From Verrucomicrobiota bacterium (GTDB taxonomy: Bacteria > Verrucomicrobiota > Verrucomicrobiia > Verrucomicrobiales > DEV007): a DNA stretch of 64,000 nt. The first letter of the stretch is position 1; every line of letters starts with the position of its first letter. Location of the stretch: the NCBI GenBank assembly GCA_020630975.1, contig JAHDID010000002.1, forward strand, positions 186,001 through 250,000, in the 5' to 3' direction. Both the position numbers and the translations under genes were made by a program. Shown piece by piece: positions 17,726 to 25,514 of this stretch. Under the pieces are notes generated by a model that saw nothing but the letters and a program-made list of their open reading frames with translations, was not told where the DNA came from and searched no databases.

Positions 17726-18646
17726 ATGTCTTCGTCAGAAAAAGAATCTGGTCTACAAAACTTAATCCAATCACAATGGGGAGCACTATCTATTGAAAAT
17801 CGGCGCTTATTCTTGGGGCGAACAACACTTCGAGTGCTACCCACACTAGTTGACTTCCTTATTAAATTAGAGAGAGGAGAGGACGCGATAGGGCCTTGGG
17901 AGGAACCATCTGGAGCAGTTTTCCAACTTGCAGAGGTTGGGTTGCAACTTACTGAATTCCATGGTGATCGATTGATAAGAGGTGATGCGACTAGTGTTGC
18001 TATGTCTACCTTTTACGCAAACATACCTACCTCCGCTTCTGCCGATATTGCTTATGCTACCGCTACTGCTACTGCCAAAGCAGTTGGTGCAACTTCAGCC
18101 AAAGACGCCATAGAAATCGCCCGAGACACCGCAGCAGCTGCTGCTCGAAGCCTAGGTTGGAAACGAACTGAAATTGAAGAAATTATTCGAAACGATTTGA
18201 CTAAAATCCTTCAGCTGTCTAATGCAAAAGCATACAAAGAGCCTCTTATTGACCTTAATGACATCGGCCTCAGAAAATTCGATCAGTGGCTGAGTATTTC
18301 TGATCGATTCTTTGATTGGTGTGAAAGGAATCAATTAGCTAGTCTTGTGCAAATTTATGATGCGGCATTGTATGGGCGGCTAAGTCGGAGAGATGTGATT
18401 GCCTTTCTTGAACATCGCCCGCTTCCTAGTGTGATCTCGTTACCAAGCCTTCCATTGTTGCTCCATCGCGACGTCTTTGCGGGTAGTGCAGAACTGGATA
18501 TTCTTAGTCGATTGACTGATAGGATCGACAGCGTGCTGCCATTAGCTGAAGAAGAGTTGAGTCTCAGCCCTAATCCCTTGTGGCAGGCGTGGTATACTGC
18601 CCGACGAAAAGAGTCCAAGCCTAGAGGTGAAGCATGGCTGAGATAG
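17726..18646 (+). CDS. Unknown protein, first gene of SIR2/SMC operon (candidate LmuC-like component)
   Basis: A 306-residue protein I do not recognise from sequence. It is mostly helical, with an Ala/Thr-rich tract (ATATATAKAVGATSAKDA, then DTAAAAARSLGWKR) in the middle, and has no signal peptide, membrane segment or clear catalytic motif. Its DNA is clearly more AT-rich than the next two genes. The stop overlaps the start of the SIR2 gene by 13 bases, so it belongs to the same transcript. In Lamassu systems a small accessory gene (LmuC) accompanies the effector and the SMC ATPase; position and size make that role plausible here, but there is no motif evidence. Confidence 0.6.
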   Translation: MSSSEKESGLQNLIQSQWGALSIENRRLFLGRTTLRVLPTLVDFLIKLERGEDAIGPWEEPSGAVFQLAEVGLQLTEFHGDRLIRGDATSVAMSTFYANIPTSASADIAYATATATAKAVGATSAKDAIEIARDTAAAAARSLGWKRTEIEEIIRNDLTKILQLSNAKAYKEPLIDLNDIGLRKFDQWLSISDRFFDWCERNQLASLVQIYDAALYGRLSRRDVIAFLEHRPLPSVISLPSLPLLLHRDVFAGSAELDILSRLTDRIDSVLPLAEEELSLSPNPLWQAWYTARRKESKPRGEAWLR

Positions 18647-20814
18647 AGGGAATCGAATCGGTCAGCCGTTCGATTGTAGCGGGTCGGGTGATGTTTCTGG
18701 TCGGATCGGGCTTCTCCATCGATAGCGAGGATCTGCGGTCAAACCGACTTATGGCTAGATTACTATTGCGGTTTGAGGGCTTAGTCGAGATGTGGCGACG
18801 ACGTGCGGTGGGGCCCATGGTCGAAATCGAGCGGCTAGAGACAGAGCTGAAAACGATCTTCTGGCTGCGCGGAGACGATCGGTTTATCCAATACAAAACC
18901 AATGTCGACAAATTAACGGATAATTATTACCAAGCCAACTCGTGGTTTTGCTCAGCCTATGGTGATCTGCTGCACCAGCTCTATGTGCTCTACCCAAAAG
19001 TTGAGGTAGCAGCTATGCTGAGCGATCTGCTGGCCTACGAGGAGCAGCTACGAGTCACGCAGCCTCTGGACTGGGATCCTAACAAGACCTGGCAGCCAGA
19101 TGAGGCCCCATTTCGTAGGCTCGACGAAGAACTCCTGTCTTGGGCGGGGCAGTTGGGCGATAGCTGGCAGCTACCGAAGCTCGGCAAGGTACTGTTCCTC
19201 GATACCCAGGGGTTCGCCGACTCTCGTCTGATGGCAGGTGAGCCCACTGCCAGATCACTAGCGGTGGCCAAAGGCTCGTACCGCATAGCAGGCAGAGGCC
19301 GCGGCTCTCGGCTGCGACCTAGGCACCACCTACTAGCCAGATGGGCGCGCGAGGGTTACCTGCCTGCGGTGCAGACGACAAACTTCGACCAGCTCATCGA
19401 TGGGGCATATCGGCTAGCAGGTATGCCGCATGCCGTGCAAGGCGACAGCGAGGTGGCAGCCCGTATCGGAGACTACACCAGCATCTCTCGGGCCGACGAA
19501 TTCTTTCACGACGGTAGTGGTGGCAGGCGAGTACGAGTAATGAAGTTCCACGGCTGCGCTGGGACTTACCGCAAACTGCGCCACGCTCAGGGACTCTATA
19601 GCGATACGGATAAGCAACGTGCGCTGCTAGACTATGTATCGGGTCTGGTCTTCACCTTTAGCGATATCCTCCATTGGCGCGACGATGGCTGGGCGCGCGA
19701 TCAGATACGCTCCGAGATGCGTAGTAAACGAGCCGTGCTGGCTGGGTTTAGTGGTAGCGACCCGGTGATATTCGATACCTTTCGCTCATGCTATGCGGAG
19801 GTGGAGCGGTGCCGAACGATGGGGGCGGGAAGTCAAACAGAGCTGCCATTTGTCTTTTGTAAAAATCGAGATAGCGAGGAATTCGCCGCTCGGGAGCTAA
19901 TCAGCTACGCGGAGAGTGCGGTGGGTAGATCGCGCACTCCATTTGGCAGTGGCGACGGGTATCTGCCATTTGTCTACAGCCAATCGGGCAAGTTTCCTGA
20001 CTATGATCAATTGTTTCAGGTGCTCAACCATTTCGCCTACCGGCAGCGCCAGCGTGAGCTGCTGAATAGTCATCTGGAGCTGGCGGCCGACTCGATCGAG
20101 GCTCCTGGTCAGAATGCCATATCTATGGTTGCGGATTGCAAAAAGATCATTACAGAATTTGAGCATATCGTCGAGTGTGAACGGGCGTGGATCGAGAAAT
20201 GCCTGGATGATGAGGGGCAGCCTTACTCGGCCGAGGTATTCGAGCGCGAGATCGTAGGGTGGACCTATACCTTCCATCCAGCTCTGCTTCGCGAGTGGGC
20301 CATACACTACCAGCGCAGAGCGACCGGCTCGTCTAGACGCGTGCCAGCTCTATCCCTACGCCAGACCCTCTACTACCCGATGGAGGATGAGCCGCTCTGG
20401 ACAGTCGGTGCCATACTCTGTGAGCTAGCTCTCCGGCAGATGATCGCCTATCGCCTGACGGGAAATGCTGACGAAGGATTGAGCATCAATGCAAAGCGAC
20501 TCGTCCTGGTCGCGAATGGACTGGCTGAACCGGTGCTGCACTATGCCACAAATCAGCCAGGCTACCGCACTCGCAGAGAGCTACGCCTATCGTGGGATAT
20601 GAGCGGGACGATGGCGCGGCACCGGCTGCACCTAGCGCCGCCGCACTCCTCGAGAGTCTGGCAGCAGCTACACAGCCGAAATGGCAGTGTCAATAGACCC
20701 ATCGGCAAGACTCCAGAGCCAATCGAGATCTGGAAATATGCATCGATGGACTGGAAAGCACCTGGAGCCTCCAATAAGAAATTGGTCGCGAAACTAAACA
20801 CCTTTATACCGTAG
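18634..20814 (+). CDS. SIR2-domain protein, probable NAD-cleaving defence effector
   Basis: A 726-residue protein with an N-terminal SIR2-like fold. The NAD-binding signatures are in order: FLVGSGFS (residues ~22-29), QTTNFDQLID (~247-256), the catalytic-type histidine in MKFHGCAG (~303-310) and LAGFSGSDPV (~368-377). Insertions between them are larger than in sirtuins, as in phage-defence SIR2 proteins (ThsA, DSR, Avs5, Lamassu-Sir2). The C-terminal 300 residues show no family I recognise and may sense or bind the partner. A good ribosome site (GAGGTGA) precedes ATG 18634. The SMC-like ATPase gene follows after 4 bases. NAD depletion on phage infection is the inferred outcome. Confidence 0.75.
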   Translation: MAEIEGIESVSRSIVAGRVMFLVGSGFSIDSEDLRSNRLMARLLLRFEGLVEMWRRRAVGPMVEIERLETELKTIFWLRGDDRFIQYKTNVDKLTDNYYQANSWFCSAYGDLLHQLYVLYPKVEVAAMLSDLLAYEEQLRVTQPLDWDPNKTWQPDEAPFRRLDEELLSWAGQLGDSWQLPKLGKVLFLDTQGFADSRLMAGEPTARSLAVAKGSYRIAGRGRGSRLRPRHHLLARWAREGYLPAVQTTNFDQLIDGAYRLAGMPHAVQGDSEVAARIGDYTSISRADEFFHDGSGGRRVRVMKFHGCAGTYRKLRHAQGLYSDTDKQRALLDYVSGLVFTFSDILHWRDDGWARDQIRSEMRSKRAVLAGFSGSDPVIFDTFRSCYAEVERCRTMGAGSQTELPFVFCKNRDSEEFAARELISYAESAVGRSRTPFGSGDGYLPFVYSQSGKFPDYDQLFQVLNHFAYRQRQRELLNSHLELAADSIEAPGQNAISMVADCKKIITEFEHIVECERAWIEKCLDDEGQPYSAEVFEREIVGWTYTFHPALLREWAIHYQRRATGSSRRVPALSLRQTLYYPMEDEPLWTVGAILCELALRQMIAYRLTGNADEGLSINAKRLVLVANGLAEPVLHYATNQPGYRTRRELRLSWDMSGTMARHRLHLAPPHSSRVWQQLHSRNGSVNRPIGKTPEPIEIWKYASMDWKAPGASNKKLVAKLNTFIP

Positions 20815-20818
20815 AATC

Positions 20819-23398
20819 ATGCTGCAAGAGCCACTCCAACAGCTAGCCAAAGCCTATCGTCTATCTTGCCGCAGTACAACAGCGAAGGGACTCTTCAGTG
20901 AGCGGGGGCTGACCGATCCACCAAGGATGCTTTTGCCGAGAGAAGGTCGCGACACGGTAAGACTCCGAGTGGATGGCTATCATGACTTCAAATCGGCGAG
21001 GGCTGTGATATGGGAGCATCGGCTAGGCGTAGTCGGGCTGATCTATCACTATCGGGGTGCGAAGAAAGAGGGCAAATCACTGTCGGAATGGCTGCGCTAC
21101 TGTGCTGATGAGGGAGCCTTTCTCCAAGATCTGCTGCGCCAATATCGAGTGCAGAATGGTGCGCACGAGGCGCCGATAGGAGTGGAGGTGGTGCTGGCGG
21201 TGGATAAGAACTCGCCCGAGCTAGGCAGTGAGCTGACATCACTACTGCGCGAGACCGATCAGCTGGCGGGTATAGGGCTGCACCTGTGGGCCTACAATGA
21301 TGGCACACCCAGTATGCGAAAAGCCTTCTGCTGGCTACTACATCATACTCAGCAATGGCTGAAAACGGCCGACCTGCATGGGCATTCGGATGATATGAGC
21401 TTTCCTCTGAAACATCTGGCACTGCGCGATTTCCGTCGATCGGGTAATCGAGTGTGGCAGCCCAAGCCAGATACTCGATTACAAATCGTCCAAGGGCACA
21501 ATGGCTCGGGAAAATCGTCGCTCACGGAAGCCGCAGAACTGCTGATGACCGGCGACATCGAGCGGGTGACAGGTGATCTCCGGGAAACGGTGAGTTATCG
21601 CCCACTGCTAAATGAGACGAAAACCGCCCCGAAAAAAGCACAGGTCACTTATCAGCGTCAAAGTGATAAAAATACGCAGACCTATGCTTGGGATGAAAGC
21701 CATCTAGCGTCCGGTCCACTGGTAGGTGATGGCTTTCGGTTCAATGAGCAATTTAGCCATCGACTGATTCACCGAGGGGCCGAAGAGCGGGCCAAGCTGA
21801 TACTAGAGGCATTCTTTCCCGATGAAAGAGAAGCGGTCGAGAATGCGCAGCGTGCCGCAAAGGCAGAGACAGAGGCGCTAAAAGAGATTCCTGAAGAACT
21901 GCGCGACTGGGTAAACGTCGCACACAAGGAGTCTGTAGCACGTTTACTCCCTGCTGTGAGTGATGGGGGAGATACTCTCTTTCTGCTCAGATTTTCGGAG
22001 ATAGGCTATGAGAAAAAAGACCATATGGCAACTCGGTCAGGGCTGGATGGTGATAATCTCCCCGAATGGCAGGCGTTGGAAACCAAACTAGAGCAATTGG
22101 TCGAGCTGAAAAGTGTATTGGGTGAGAAATCTATCATCGCTGCTAGCGCCCTAGAGAGTCTACAGAGCTGGAATGCCCAATCTGAGTCGGCAGTGCGCGG
22201 GGACGATAAAGAAAAAATACTGCAAGACTACGAAGAGTTAGTTGCTGTGGAAGACTTGCTGAAGAATCTGTCCATCCTATCTCAAGTAAAACCTGCTCTG
22301 GTCGACACAGACTACTCCTATCGGTTCACTGAGGCGATCGATTTGATTCGCGTTGCGGCAGAGAAAATGCCGCAAACGGAAGAGATAGAGAGCATACGAG
22401 CAAGCCTAGACGGGAAGCGAGAGAGCATAGAGAATGATTTTAAGCGGGCTAGCCAGGTGGAAGGCAAATCTGGAGAAAAGATCGATCAGCTCGACCCCAT
22501 CCAAGTAGAAGCCCTAGATACAATTGGTGAGTGGGTCGCCCTGCCTCAGCTAGGCAAACAAATCGCTCAAGCGATGGCTAGTGATGAGCCCGTAGACTTC
22601 CTGCCCAATCCCTCTCAACACTGGGAAAGCGAGAAAAAGGAGCGATTCATAACGATTGGTATCGGTAATTGGGCCGCGGCGATCATAACGGCGGTGAATG
22701 AATTTTCTGAATACCTCAGGAGTCTGCAGGTAAACAAGGCGAGGGTATCGCTGCGTGTTCATGGAGAGGCCATTGTCGACTACTACAGTGCACGTAGCAG
22801 AGCCGAAGAATCGGACCGCGCTGCACTGGAAAAGTTTGCCACACGAGTAGCAGGGGACCCTACTCTGCGTCTCGCTTTTAACGAAATGCTCGATACGCTG
22901 AACCCTGCTCGGTGGGCCTATTGCGAGGTCGTCCCTGAGTTATCCCGAAATCAGAGCGAAGTGGACTTTAAGATCAGTGACCGTGATGCAGAGCAGATAT
23001 TCAATACCGCTGAGTTGAATCTCTTAGCCCTGAGCTTATTCGCTCTACTCGGCCCTACGCTCAAGCAGAACAGCCTGCGGACGCTGTGGCTGGACGATCC
23101 CTTCCAAAATATGGATGAGCTAACGATCCAGTCAGTGATTCGGGTGATTGGGCGTATTCTAAGACTCTGGCATGCCATGGGAATTGACTGGTATATGGTC
23201 GTACTGCTACACAGTGAAGTAGCGGCACGGACACTGCATGCAGAGGTTCACTCACATCTCTACCAGATCCCTTGGCTGACGCCTCGAGGAGCAGAACCAG
23301 TAAGGGGGGATCAGATCGAGTTAGATGGGTGTGCTTATGGAGCTGGGGAAAACTTCCAAGATTTGAGTAAGCTAATTGTCTCGATCACTGATTCCTAG
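20819..23398 (+). CDS. SMC/Rad50-like ATPase (candidate LmuB), with N-terminal extension
   Basis: An 859-residue P-loop ATPase of the SMC/Rad50/RecF group. Walker A is GHNGSGKSS (near residue 225), an ABC-signature-like stretch is ELNLLALSLFALLG (~722-735) and Walker B with D-loop is LWLDDPFQNMDE (~755). The middle is Glu/Lys-rich and helical, consistent with a short coiled coil and hinge. Unlike typical SMC-like proteins, about 200 residues precede the ATPase core, including a KSARAVIWEH-like alpha/beta region of unknown fold. In Lamassu-type systems LmuB senses foreign DNA and releases an effector. Coupling to a SIR2 gene fits that arrangement. Stop at 23398; no terminator is evident. Confidence 0.75.
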   Translation: MLQEPLQQLAKAYRLSCRSTTAKGLFSERGLTDPPRMLLPREGRDTVRLRVDGYHDFKSARAVIWEHRLGVVGLIYHYRGAKKEGKSLSEWLRYCADEGAFLQDLLRQYRVQNGAHEAPIGVEVVLAVDKNSPELGSELTSLLRETDQLAGIGLHLWAYNDGTPSMRKAFCWLLHHTQQWLKTADLHGHSDDMSFPLKHLALRDFRRSGNRVWQPKPDTRLQIVQGHNGSGKSSLTEAAELLMTGDIERVTGDLRETVSYRPLLNETKTAPKKAQVTYQRQSDKNTQTYAWDESHLASGPLVGDGFRFNEQFSHRLIHRGAEERAKLILEAFFPDEREAVENAQRAAKAETEALKEIPEELRDWVNVAHKESVARLLPAVSDGGDTLFLLRFSEIGYEKKDHMATRSGLDGDNLPEWQALETKLEQLVELKSVLGEKSIIAASALESLQSWNAQSESAVRGDDKEKILQDYEELVAVEDLLKNLSILSQVKPALVDTDYSYRFTEAIDLIRVAAEKMPQTEEIESIRASLDGKRESIENDFKRASQVEGKSGEKIDQLDPIQVEALDTIGEWVALPQLGKQIAQAMASDEPVDFLPNPSQHWESEKKERFITIGIGNWAAAIITAVNEFSEYLRSLQVNKARVSLRVHGEAIVDYYSARSRAEESDRAALEKFATRVAGDPTLRLAFNEMLDTLNPARWAYCEVVPELSRNQSEVDFKISDRDAEQIFNTAELNLLALSLFALLGPTLKQNSLRTLWLDDPFQNMDELTIQSVIRVIGRILRLWHAMGIDWYMVVLLHSEVAARTLHAEVHSHLYQIPWLTPRGAEPVRGDQIELDGCAYGAGENFQDLSKLIVSITDS

Positions 23399-23494
23399 AT
23401 GAAGGGGTGAGGCATTAACCTTGAAAATCGGGAATCGATTCCAGATTTTCAGGGTTATTTGTGATTAGAGCCAGTTCTTTGCGGCAAGGCTTGT

Positions 23495-23548
23495 GTTGAT
23501 TGATGATTGTCGAACAGGCTATTGTTGATTTTTGAGGGTTGAGTGGAG
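23495..23548 (-). repeat. Four-helix-bundle-associated repeat, inverted partial copy upstream
   Basis: The core GAACAGGCTATT with flanking GATTG/TTGATT words and GTTGAGTGGAG matches, in opposite orientation, the repeats after the four-helix-bundle gene. The gene is therefore bracketed by inverted copies. Confidence 0.7.
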
Positions 23549-23574
23549 GACGATTTTTGGTGTTGGATGTTTTT

Positions 23575-23931
23575 ATGGCAACACCGGCTGAGCTTGAAGA
23601 TAGGTTGATCGACTTTTCGGTTCGAATTATCAATGTGGTGGAAAATCTGCCTAACTCCAGAGCAGGCAATCATGTGGCGGGGCAGATCATTCGATCCGGC
23701 ACTTCGCCTGCTCCGAACTACGGGGAGGCTCAAAGCGCGGAATCGCGAAAAGACTTTCTCCACAAAATGAAGGTGGCTCTCAAAGAGCTGCGAGAAACCT
23801 TGGTGTGGCTGAAAGTGATCGAGCGAAAGCCGCTCTGCTCGCCCGAGCTCATGGGTCCGATTTTGACCGAGTGCGACGAGCTAATCGCGATCTTTGTGGC
23901 AAGTGTAAAAACCGCCGAAGGAAGGAAATAG
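23575..23931 (+). CDS. Four-helix-bundle protein (23S rRNA intervening-sequence / S23-like family)
   Basis: A 118-residue member of the four-helix-bundle family first seen in 23S rRNA intervening sequences and related in fold to the Avd accessory proteins of diversity-generating retroelements. Diagnostic phrases are LPNSRAGNHVAGQIIRSGTS, PNYGEAQSAESRKDFLHKMK and the ELRETLVWLKVI helix. Its biochemical role is unknown; the family may bind nucleic acid. The better start is ATG 23575 (MATPAELEDR). It is bracketed by inverted copies of an intergenic repeat and followed directly by two tandem copies. No reverse transcriptase or variable-repeat pair is nearby, so it is not a DGR. Confidence 0.85.
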   Translation: MATPAELEDRLIDFSVRIINVVENLPNSRAGNHVAGQIIRSGTSPAPNYGEAQSAESRKDFLHKMKVALKELRETLVWLKVIERKPLCSPELMGPILTECDELIAIFVASVKTAEGRK

Positions 23932-23933
23932 TT

Positions 23934-24252
23934 CAAGCTACCAAGCGGCTCGTAAACAGGCACCTCAACAATCGAAAATAGCCTGTTCGCCAATCGCCAT
24001 TCCACTCTACCTCCGCCGCGCTACCCTAGCCGCCCCAAAGCCTGAGCGGATTGTCGATTGCTGATCGACTAGTGTTGATTGTTGAATGATCCGAGGCTCA
24101 AGCAACCAAGCAGCTCATAGACAGGCACCTCAACAATCGAAATTAGCCTGTTCGCCAATCGTCATTCCACTCTACCTTCGCCGCGCTACCCTAGCCGCCC
24201 CCAAAGCCTGAGCAGATTGTCGATTGCCTATCGACTAGTGTTGATTGTTGAA
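23934..24252 (+). repeat. Two tandem ~165-bp repeats after the four-helix-bundle gene
   Basis: Unit 1 starts at 23934 (CAAGCTACCAAGCGGCTCGT) and unit 2 at 24099 (CAAGCAACCAAGCAGCTCAT), a period of 165 bp. The units are near-identical throughout, including ACAGGCACCTCAACAATCGA, CCAATCG.CATTCCACTCTAC and TCGACTAGTGTTGATTGTTG. They fill the non-coding gap up to the tRNA gene. Related fragments occur at 23495, 29670 and 30790. Confidence 0.9.
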
Positions 24253-24262
24253 ATCGTAAGAG

Positions 24263-24347
24263 CAGAGGGGGTGGGATTCGAACCCACGATACGTTGCCGT
24301 ATGCCGGTTTTCAAGACCGGTGCGTTCAACCACTCCGCCACCCCTCC
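24263..24347 (-). tRNA. tRNA-Ser(UGA)
   Basis: On the minus strand an 85-nt cloverleaf is readable: acceptor GGAGGGG pairing with CCCCTCT, D-arm around GCGGAGTGGTTGAACGC, anticodon loop CTTGAAA giving anticodon TGA, the long variable arm typical of class II (serine) tRNAs (ATACGGCAACGTAT stem-loop), and T-arm GTGGGTTCGAATCCCAC. No CCA is encoded. The gene stands alone just after the tandem repeats. Confidence 0.95.
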
Positions 24348-24545
24348 GTAGGGTTGTTAGCTGATAACTAACAAAGTCAAAATGATCGGCGGATAATGTG
24401 GCTTGTCTTTGGAGCGATGCAAGGAGGAACATGCGAAAACCTGCATTGCTGGCTGTGAGCTGTTTTGACGGGGCGATTTTTCGCCGTTACCTTGTCCCTA
24501 CCCTCTGTTTTGAAACCCAATTCTTACTAAAACAACCTGACCTGT

Positions 24546-25511
24546 ATGACCTCGGAATCTCCCGCTACTATCCACTTTCAGCCCATCTATCAGACCCGTG
24601 TGTGGGGTGGGCGGACGCTCGAGTCACGATTTGGCAGGGAGCTGCCAGATGGGGAGAATCCCTATGGTGAATCATGGGAAATCTCGGCGCGTGAAGAGGC
24701 AGATAGCCCCGTGGTAGGCGGGTGCTACGATGGTCGCACGCTCACCGAGCTGTGGGCGGACCCTGCCTCGAGGGCAGCCATCTTTGGGCCAGAGGCTCCC
24801 GCAGATGAGCGATTCCCTCTGCTGGCCAAGATACTCGACGCGCGCGATCGCCTATCGATCCAGGTGCACCCGCCGCAGCCAGTGGCCGATGAGCTGGGCG
24901 GTGAGCCCAAGACCGAGGTCTGGTACATCGCCGATGCCGAGGAGGGGGCCGAGCTGTATGTCGGGGTAAAAGGTGGTGTGACAGCGGATGGCTTTCGCCA
25001 AGCGCTAGAGGATGGCTCGGCCGAGCAGGCAGTGCATGTGCTGCGTCCGCAGGCGGGTGATTACATCTTTATCGAAAGTGGGCGGCTGCACGCCATCGGG
25101 GCCGGCCTTCTGATCTATGAGATCCAGCAAAACTCCGACACCACCTACCGTGTCTACGACTGGGGCCGCCTAGGCCTAGATGGTCAGCCGCGCCAGTTGC
25201 ACGTCGAGGAGAGCATGCGCTGTATCGATTTCTCTGATATCGAGCCAGATCTGGACGCCAGCGATACCGAGGTGATCTGCACCTGCGAGCATTTCCGCCT
25301 GGAGCGCCATGAGATCGGCGATGAGGATAGCCTAGCCGATGCGGTGGCTGGGCGCTTTGCGATTATCACCGTGGTCGAGGGCAGTCTGGCTCTGGAGGGT
25401 GGAGCGGCGGCTCAGGAGGGCGACTTTTTCATCGTGCCACACGGTGCCGACACCAGCGCGATCGGGACCGGTAGCGACTCTGCCCGCGTCCTGCTGACGA
25501 CGTGGCCCTAA
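24546..25511 (+). CDS. manA: Class I mannose-6-phosphate isomerase
   Basis: A zinc enzyme interconverting mannose-6-phosphate and fructose-6-phosphate, feeding mannose use or GDP-mannose synthesis. The metal-site motifs are visible: IQVHPPQ, KTEVWYI and the later GRLHAIG. The N-terminus (QPIYQTRVWGGRTL) and the substrate block GESWEIS are typical of the short Bacillus-type class I enzymes of about 315 residues, which matches 321 here. The cysteine desulfurase gene begins 4 bases after the stop, so the two are likely cotranscribed. Start ATG 24546 follows a 200-bp leader after the divergently oriented tRNA. Confidence 0.9.
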   Translation: MTSESPATIHFQPIYQTRVWGGRTLESRFGRELPDGENPYGESWEISAREEADSPVVGGCYDGRTLTELWADPASRAAIFGPEAPADERFPLLAKILDARDRLSIQVHPPQPVADELGGEPKTEVWYIADAEEGAELYVGVKGGVTADGFRQALEDGSAEQAVHVLRPQAGDYIFIESGRLHAIGAGLLIYEIQQNSDTTYRVYDWGRLGLDGQPRQLHVEESMRCIDFSDIEPDLDASDTEVICTCEHFRLERHEIGDEDSLADAVAGRFAIITVVEGSLALEGGAAAQEGDFFIVPHGADTSAIGTGSDSARVLLTTWP

Positions 25512-25514
25512 GCA

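Noticed and set aside
23575-23931. Four-helix-bundle gene as the avd gene of a diversity-generating retroelement
   Set aside because: No reverse transcriptase and no template/variable repeat pair with adenine-biased changes in the region.
23934-24252. Tandem units considered as a CRISPR array or attC/integron array
   Set aside because: Only two units of about 165 bp, nearly identical throughout, without short repeats separated by unique spacers, and no cas or integrase gene nearby.
17726-24347. Defence locus as a genomic island integrated at tRNA-Ser
   Set aside because: No integrase and no direct repeat of the tRNA 3' end is visible on the far side. Proximity alone is not enough.
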